Positions 60,234-64,000 of a DNA stretch of 64,000 bases are shown one piece after another (position 1 is the stretch's first letter; each line of letters starts with the position of its first letter). The notes under the pieces are model-generated. The model searched no databases. It was not told the origin of the DNA and saw only the letters and a program-made list of their open reading frames with translations. This DNA is from CBFDCQ01 sp965603355 (GTDB lineage Bacteria; Hydrogenedentota; CAZGCA01; CBFDCQ01): positions 1-64,000 of the forward strand of contig CBFDCQ010000004.1 of NCBI GenBank assembly GCA_965603355.1. Direction: 5' to 3'. Both the position numbers and the translations under genes were made by a program.

Positions 60234-60752
60234 ATGAAGAGCAAGATTGAAATCGTCGAGCGTGATATCACCAAGCAGAAGGTGGATGCCGTAGTGAACG
60301 CAGCGAACACCTCGCTGCTCGGCGGCGGCGGCGTTGACGGTGCGATTCACAAAGGGGCGGGTCCGGAGCTTCTTGCGGAATGCCGCACGCTCGGGGGGTG
60401 TCCGACAGGTGAAGCGAAGATCACGAAGGGGTACAACCTGCCCGCCAAATGGGTGATCCATACCGTGGGGCCCGTGTGGTCCGGCGGCGACAGGGACGAG
60501 GACGCGCTGCTGGCCGGCTGTTACAGGAACTCCTTGAAGGTGGCGGTTGAGAACGGCGTGAAGAGCGTCGCCTTTCCATCCATCAGCACTGGCGCGTACG
60601 GTTTCCCGCTGGAGCGCGCGACCGGAATCGCGATCAAGGAGGTTCTTGGTTTCCTGGAGCGGGAGCCGTCCATCGAGAAAGTCGTCTTTGTCTGTTTCGG
60701 GGAACGCGCGTACAGCACCTATCAGAGGACGTTTGCCGAGACGGGCAAGTAA
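60234..60752 (+). CDS. macro-domain ADP-ribose hydrolase (YmdB/MacroD-like)
   Basis: 172 residues. Binds and probably hydrolyses ADP-ribose conjugates such as O-acetyl-ADP-ribose or mono-ADP-ribosyl proteins. Macro motifs: 'VERDITKQKVDAVVNAANTS', 'LLGGGGVDGAIHKGAGPELL' (the catalytic Gly-rich loop with Asp), 'CPTGEAKITKGYNLPAKWVI', 'VAFPSISTGAYGFPLERATG'. The 'NAAN' and 'GGGGVDGAIH' match the hydrolytically active MacroD class. Co-transcribed with the DegT aminotransferase; functional reason for the pairing is unclear. Confidence 0.92.
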   Translation: MKSKIEIVERDITKQKVDAVVNAANTSLLGGGGVDGAIHKGAGPELLAECRTLGGCPTGEAKITKGYNLPAKWVIHTVGPVWSGGDRDEDALLAGCYRNSLKVAVENGVKSVAFPSISTGAYGFPLERATGIAIKEVLGFLEREPSIEKVVFVCFGERAYSTYQRTFAETGK

Positions 60753-60806
60753 AGATGCCCCACGGGAACACATGTGTTCAGCGTGACCCAAAGTTCCACA
60801 CGCAAA

Positions 60807-60960
60807 GGTAGGGCGGGCATCCTGCCCGCCGTGGGCAAAATCCCGCTGGCTTGGTATTGTCGGGCAAGATGCCCGACCTACCGACAATAATGTAGGGGCA
60901 GGGCTCGCTCTGCCCCTACAATCAGGTGTAAGCCGGGCGCAGCAAGCGGCGCCCCTACGG
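60807..60960. repeat. run of four dispersed palindromes
   Basis: ggtagggcgggcatcctgcc..., gtcgggcaagatgcccgacc, gtaggggcagggctcgctct... and gggcgcagcaagcggcgccc in succession fill the gap between the macro-domain and nitroreductase genes. They may jointly end transcription from both sides. Confidence 0.8.
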
Positions 60961-61008
60961 CGCTCTTGCGCCGGCTCAAACACGCTGAACAGATACGCCG
61001 GGGCGTCT

Positions 61009-61503
61009 CTACGTGCCGTAGCGCTCCGAATGCACTATATCCTCGAGAGGTTTCTTCTCCTTCTGAACAGGTGTGACCGCCGGTCTGCCGATTGGCAGGA
61101 GAATGATGAGGCGGCGGTCCTCAGGGACGCCGAGCAGCTCTTTGGCCCACTCCTCATGTCTGAGCAGCGTTCCTTCCACCCAGCAGGATGCGTACCCGAG
61201 CGCGGTGATCGCGAGCAGCATGTTCTCGGCGGCGGCGGACGCGTCCTCCAACCAGTACTCTGAGCTCTTGTCGGCGACTATAGCGATTATGACCGATGAT
61301 TGTGCGATGAAGGGCTGGACCCTCTCCAGTTTCTCTATCGTGGCCGGATCTGCAATGACAACATATTCGAGCGGCTGAAGGTTCCTCCCTGACGGCGCAC
61401 GTCGTCCCGCGTCGAGAATCTTACGGAGGTCCTCGTCGCTGATATCCGCCGACTCGAGCTGCCTGACGCTCGCCCGTTTTTCAATGGCTTCAAAAAGGTC
61501 CAT
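61009..61503 (-). CDS. nitroreductase family protein
   Basis: FMN-dependent oxidoreductase, 164 residues from the ATG at 61503; an ATG at 61509 abuts the AAGGAG site and is less well spaced. 'MDLFEAIEKRASVRQLESAD' contains the FMN-contact R.SVR motif, 'LDAGRRAPSGRNLQPLEYVV' the second FMN contact, and 'ASAAAENMLLAITALGYASC' the dimer core. The protein is of the short form, which often acts on quinones or nitroaromatics; the natural substrate is unknown. The tRNA gene lies upstream on the same strand. Confidence 0.88.
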   Translation of the reverse strand: MDLFEAIEKRASVRQLESADISDEDLRKILDAGRRAPSGRNLQPLEYVVIADPATIEKLERVQPFIAQSSVIIAIVADKSSEYWLEDASAAAENMLLAITALGYASCWVEGTLLRHEEWAKELLGVPEDRRLIILLPIGRPAVTPVQKEKKPLEDIVHSERYGT

Positions 61504-61526
61504 TTGCATCTCCTTGGGTTGTTGTA

Positions 61527-61603
61527 TGGCGTGCCCGGAGGGAGTCGAACCCTCAGCCCTCGGCTTAGAAGGCCGATGCTCTATCCTGTTGAGCTACGGG
61601 CAC
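61527..61603 (-). tRNA. tRNA-Arg (UCU anticodon)
   Basis: Read on the minus strand, a 77-base cloverleaf: acceptor gtgcccg pairs with cgggcac, D arm GCTC..GAGC, anticodon stem ggcct/agcc-type with loop CTTCTAA giving anticodon TCT (reads AGA), T-loop GGTTCGA, discriminator G and genomically encoded CCA. Confidence 0.95.
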
Positions 61604-61632
61604 ACGGCAAGGTCTTCCGCTTAACCATCTCA

Positions 61633-61662
61633 ATATTAGGTGGAATATCTGTGAAAAGTCAA
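61633..61662 (-). promoter_or_regulatory. sigma-70-type promoter for tRNA-Arg
   Basis: Minus strand: TTGACT (61662-61657), 18 bases, TAATAT (61638-61633), about 30 bases ahead of the mature tRNA. Confidence 0.65.
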
Positions 61663-61751
61663 GCAGAAGGGAGCATGAATCGATGCGATGTGTACGCGGG
61701 CCGGACATGTTCCGGTATGTGTGCGCGGTTCCGGATAGCTGCCTTTTCTAT

Positions 61752-61779
61752 TTGACATGACGTGTGGACTATGTTAACT
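61752..61779 (+). promoter_or_regulatory. possible promoter for the transglutaminase-like gene
   Basis: TTGACA (61752-61757), 16 bases, TTAACT (61774-61779). Good -35, poor -10. Confidence 0.45.
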
Positions 61780-61833
61780 TCCACGAAAGAAACGGGTTGC
61801 GGGACGGAAAACAACGACGTGGAGGTAACAGCG

Positions 61834-63366
61834 ATGAGTGTTCGTATGCGTCAATTAGCGCTGATGGCAGCGTGTTCGGCTTTCATGCTTCTCTCGCCTT
61901 GGAACGTTGCAGGGGCTGAAAGCGACCTTGAAGGGATTGAAGATCTTTTCGGCAAGGATTGGTATGGACTGTATATGCTCGGTCAAAAGTTCGGATATGC
62001 GGTGACTGAACTCGGTGAGACGGAGCTCCAGGGCGAGAAGGGGTACAGGCTCCATGTTGAGACGCACCTTGCGCTTGCCATGTTCGGCACCGCGCAAGAG
62101 CTTGACAGCATTGAGACCAGGATATACGGACCGGACGGCGGGCTCAGACAGCTGAAGTTCAATATGCCGCAGCCGATGGGAGAGCCGATGGAGTATCTTG
62201 GAGAGGTTGTTGACGATAAGTTTCGGCTTACGAGAAAGGTAGCCGGCCAAGACCAGGTCACACTGGTTGATATTCCCGAGGAGACGCTGCGCGACGCCCT
62301 CGAGGAGCTTGCGATGATAAACGAGGACAGTAAGGTAGGTGATTCTCGCGTATCTCACGTGTACCAGCCGCTCATGGACGACAAAAAGGCGCTGGAAGCA
62401 AAGAGCGTGATCACCGCTGTGGAGGAGACTCTGTACAACGGTGTGCCAACGCGCGTATTCCTCGTCGAGACGACAATATTGCCGGTGGGGATTAAAGCCG
62501 TGTCCAAGATCACCCCGGACGGCGATATGCTTGAACAGCAGTTTGGCGGGTTCACGATGCGCCTGGAGACCGAGGAGCTGGCAAAAGACAGCCAGTACGT
62601 AGCGGATATGACAATCTCGAGCGCGGTCCTTACAGCAAAGCCCATACCGAACCCGGGTTCGGTAAACAAGATGACCGTGCGGGTAAAGGGGATTAAGGAC
62701 GAGGCTCTAATCATTAAGGATGCACGGCAGTCGTACTTGCTCGACGTGGACGAGAACGATGAGGAGGAGGCCGCGGCCGGCAGGGCGTCACGGCCGCAGG
62801 AGTCGTATCTGCTTACCGTGAGAAAGGACAATCTGGACGATGTCCGTCCCACCACGATACCGATGAGGCCGGAGAGATTCGGGTCAGAGCTAAAACCGAG
62901 CGCTTTTGTCCAGAGCAATGACCCTAAGATCGTGCAGCAGGCGAAAAGCATCGTCGGTGCGGAGACGGACGCCGTTAAAGTGATGAGAATGCTCAACCGA
63001 TGGGTCTACCGTAACCTCGATAAGCAGTACACGGGAGCCGTGTCCAACGCGCTCGACACTCTCGCGACAAAGAGCGGCGATTGTACCGAACATTCGGTCC
63101 TGTTTGTGGCGTTGGCGCGTGCCGTCGGTCTTCCCGCGCGGGAGGTGTCGGGCATAGTGTATTCCGAGGAGTACGGCGGTTTCTTTTTCCACCAGTGGGC
63201 GGAAGTCTTTGTTGGTAAATGGGTTGCGACGGACCCGACGTTCGAACAGCCGATAGCGGACGCGACGCACATCAAGCTCAGCGAGGGCGAACTGCTCAAG
63301 CAGGTGAGGGTAACGAGCGTTATCGGACGCCTGAAAATCGAGGTGCTCGACTTCACGCACGAGTAG
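61834..63366 (+). CDS. exported transglutaminase-like cysteine protease-fold protein
   Basis: 510 residues from the ATG at 61834, with a perfect GGAGGT site; an upstream frame to 61762 overlaps the promoter. Signal peptide 'ALMAACSAFMLLSPWNVAGA' (about 9-28). A 330-residue N-terminal region rich in beta structure has no assigned family. The C-terminal transglutaminase/protease-like domain carries an intact triad: Cys417 in 'TKSGDCTEHSVLF', His453 in 'FFFHQWAEVFV' and Asp467 in 'KWVATDPTFEQP'. Such periplasmic proteins may cross-link or cleave peptides. No neighbouring gene points to a partner. Confidence 0.85.
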   Translation: MSVRMRQLALMAACSAFMLLSPWNVAGAESDLEGIEDLFGKDWYGLYMLGQKFGYAVTELGETELQGEKGYRLHVETHLALAMFGTAQELDSIETRIYGPDGGLRQLKFNMPQPMGEPMEYLGEVVDDKFRLTRKVAGQDQVTLVDIPEETLRDALEELAMINEDSKVGDSRVSHVYQPLMDDKKALEAKSVITAVEETLYNGVPTRVFLVETTILPVGIKAVSKITPDGDMLEQQFGGFTMRLETEELAKDSQYVADMTISSAVLTAKPIPNPGSVNKMTVRVKGIKDEALIIKDARQSYLLDVDENDEEEAAAGRASRPQESYLLTVRKDNLDDVRPTTIPMRPERFGSELKPSAFVQSNDPKIVQQAKSIVGAETDAVKVMRMLNRWVYRNLDKQYTGAVSNALDTLATKSGDCTEHSVLFVALARAVGLPAREVSGIVYSEEYGGFFFHQWAEVFVGKWVATDPTFEQPIADATHIKLSEGELLKQVRVTSVIGRLKIEVLDFTHE

Positions 63367-63388
63367 GCCGCCCCGGCATTCTTCCACC

Positions 63389-63638
63389 GTGGCAGACAGG
63401 AATGTCTGCCCCACCAACATTAAACGATCGCGGGTACGCCACAGCGACCCCTGCCACTGCTTTGCCACAGAGTGCACGGAGGACACCGAGACAATCATAT
63501 TCGATTCGGGTGACGTTGTCTGTGTACTCTGGGGTGGCCTTGAAGGGCGGAAGTGGAACGTATGGGAAGATCATGGACATTAAGGCAAGGGTATACGGCT
63601 GATAATAAAAGTAGGGGCGGTTTGCGAACCGCCCCTAC
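63389..63638. repeat. dispersed repeats between convergent genes
   Basis: An agacaggaatgtctgccc palindrome (63389-63416), a copy of the GCCAC..GAG..CACGGAGGACAC element (63462-63492, see 43-75) and a gtaggggcggtttgcgaacc palindrome (63611-63638). No gene in 63367-63657. Confidence 0.75.
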
Positions 63639-63657
63639 ACAATCCGTTCAGTAATCG

Positions 63658-64000
63658 TCAGAGAGTCAAACTGCGCTTGCTTTCCGTTTTCTGCGCACAC
63701 GCGATAGAGCTTATTGCCGCGCCCGCCAGGAGTGCCGTCACGGCCAGCGGGAACGTCATGGTCAGCTTCGCGAGGGCCACTATCGGAGTCAGTACGACGC
63801 GTACCGCGGCTCTGAGGAGTTCATGGTTAGCTATGAACCGCGCTATCGGCGGACTGAACCGGTAGTACGTTCTTACAAACGCGGTTCCCACGCGATTGGT
63901 CAGGAGATACCTATCCCGGAAATCGGACAGGATGCCGACCTCTCCAGCGAGCGGTGTCCCGTAAGCAGCGCTAGCGATAAAACACGGTCCGCCGGCACCG
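63658..64000 (-). CDS. CFI-box-CTERM domain protein (5' end outside the window)
   Basis: Only the last 113 codons are present; the frame runs off the right edge. After a Gly-rich lead-in, the visible part starts 'CFIASAAYGTPLAGEVGILS', the CFI box that names the domain (commonly CFIATAAYG). Then come 'FRDRYLLTNRVGTAFVRTYY' and 'SPPIARFIANHELLRAAVRV', and a C-terminal hydrophobic helix 'FPLAVTALLAGAAISSIACA' with a short basic tail. This layout is a C-terminal anchoring or sorting tail on secreted proteins of many environmental bacteria; the passenger domain lies beyond the window. Confidence 0.85.
   Translation of the reverse strand, partial: GAGGPCFIASAAYGTPLAGEVGILSDFRDRYLLTNRVGTAFVRTYYRFSPPIARFIANHELLRAAVRVVLTPIVALAKLTMTFPLAVTALLAGAAISSIACAQKTESKRSLTL

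Overview
The window looks like a chromosomal segment from a Gram-negative, flagellated, piliated bacterium of moderately high GC. It carries genes for flagellar P and L rings, a type IV pilus secretin system, an RND efflux pair, GT9 heptosyltransferase-type enzymes and dTDP-sugar genes, which together imply an outer membrane with polysaccharide. The yacL-ispD-ispF order is shared with Bacillus, several proteins have no close match I can name, and the intergenic regions are full of dispersed palindromes. This mix fits an uncultivated deep-branching phylum (Abyssubacteria-, Lindowbacteria- or Omnitrophota-like) better than a Proteobacterium, but the sequence alone does not settle the taxonomy.

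Layout. 1-2.4 kb: two lipoprotein genes among dispersed repeats. 2.5-9.3 kb (minus strand): an RND pump with its adaptor, then a GH57 glycosidase, each unit with a near-consensus sigma-70-type promoter. 9.6-16.5 kb (plus): accA, yggU and a purine nucleoside phosphorylase gene, then yacL-ispD-ispF-tlyA-recN. 16.55-18.8 kb: a repeat-rich island with two orphan genes, a hairpin repeat in four copies and a transposon-like palindrome. 18.8-35.2 kb (minus): flgF-flgG-flgA-flgH-flgI-flgJ-flgN-flgK-flgL, then fliW-csrA, an unknown gene and three large glycosyltransferase genes, read here as a probable flagellin-glycosylation unit. 35.2-39.8 kb: a divergent promoter region with an orphan terminator, an S-adenosylmethionine hydrolase gene, aroA, a remnant of an AraC regulator, a GyrI-like gene and an aminotransferase gene. 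40.3-50 kb: a tiny very basic protein, then a TPR lipoprotein with two stand-alone secretin-core proteins, then pilM-pilN-pilO-pilP-pilQ. 50-54.6 kb: a membrane protein, a GT9 enzyme, a DUF559 nuclease-fold protein, rfbA and rfbB. 54.7-64 kb: a putative metal exporter, trxB, a PlsC-like acyltransferase, lexA with an E. coli-type SOS box inside its promoter, a DegT aminotransferase, a macro-domain protein, a nitroreductase, tRNA-Arg(UCU), a transglutaminase-like protein, and a CFI-box-CTERM protein cut by the window edge.

How the parts relate. The flagellar rod, ring and hook-junction genes are followed directly by the FliW/CsrA flagellin-homeostasis switch and by enzymes likely to glycosylate flagellin, so assembly, translational control and modification are physically linked. 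The envelope theme continues with the pilus secretin operon, a second secretin-like operon beside it and sugar-nucleotide genes. The strongest leads for something unusual are the paired mini-secretins (40.9-44.0 kb), the glycosyltransferase/glycosyltransferase/methyltransferase/TPR fusion beside fliW-csrA, the repeat-bounded orphan gene array at 16.55-18.67 kb, the 43-residue basic protein and the lexA operator. I found no CRISPR array, prophage, transposase, rRNA or replication origin.
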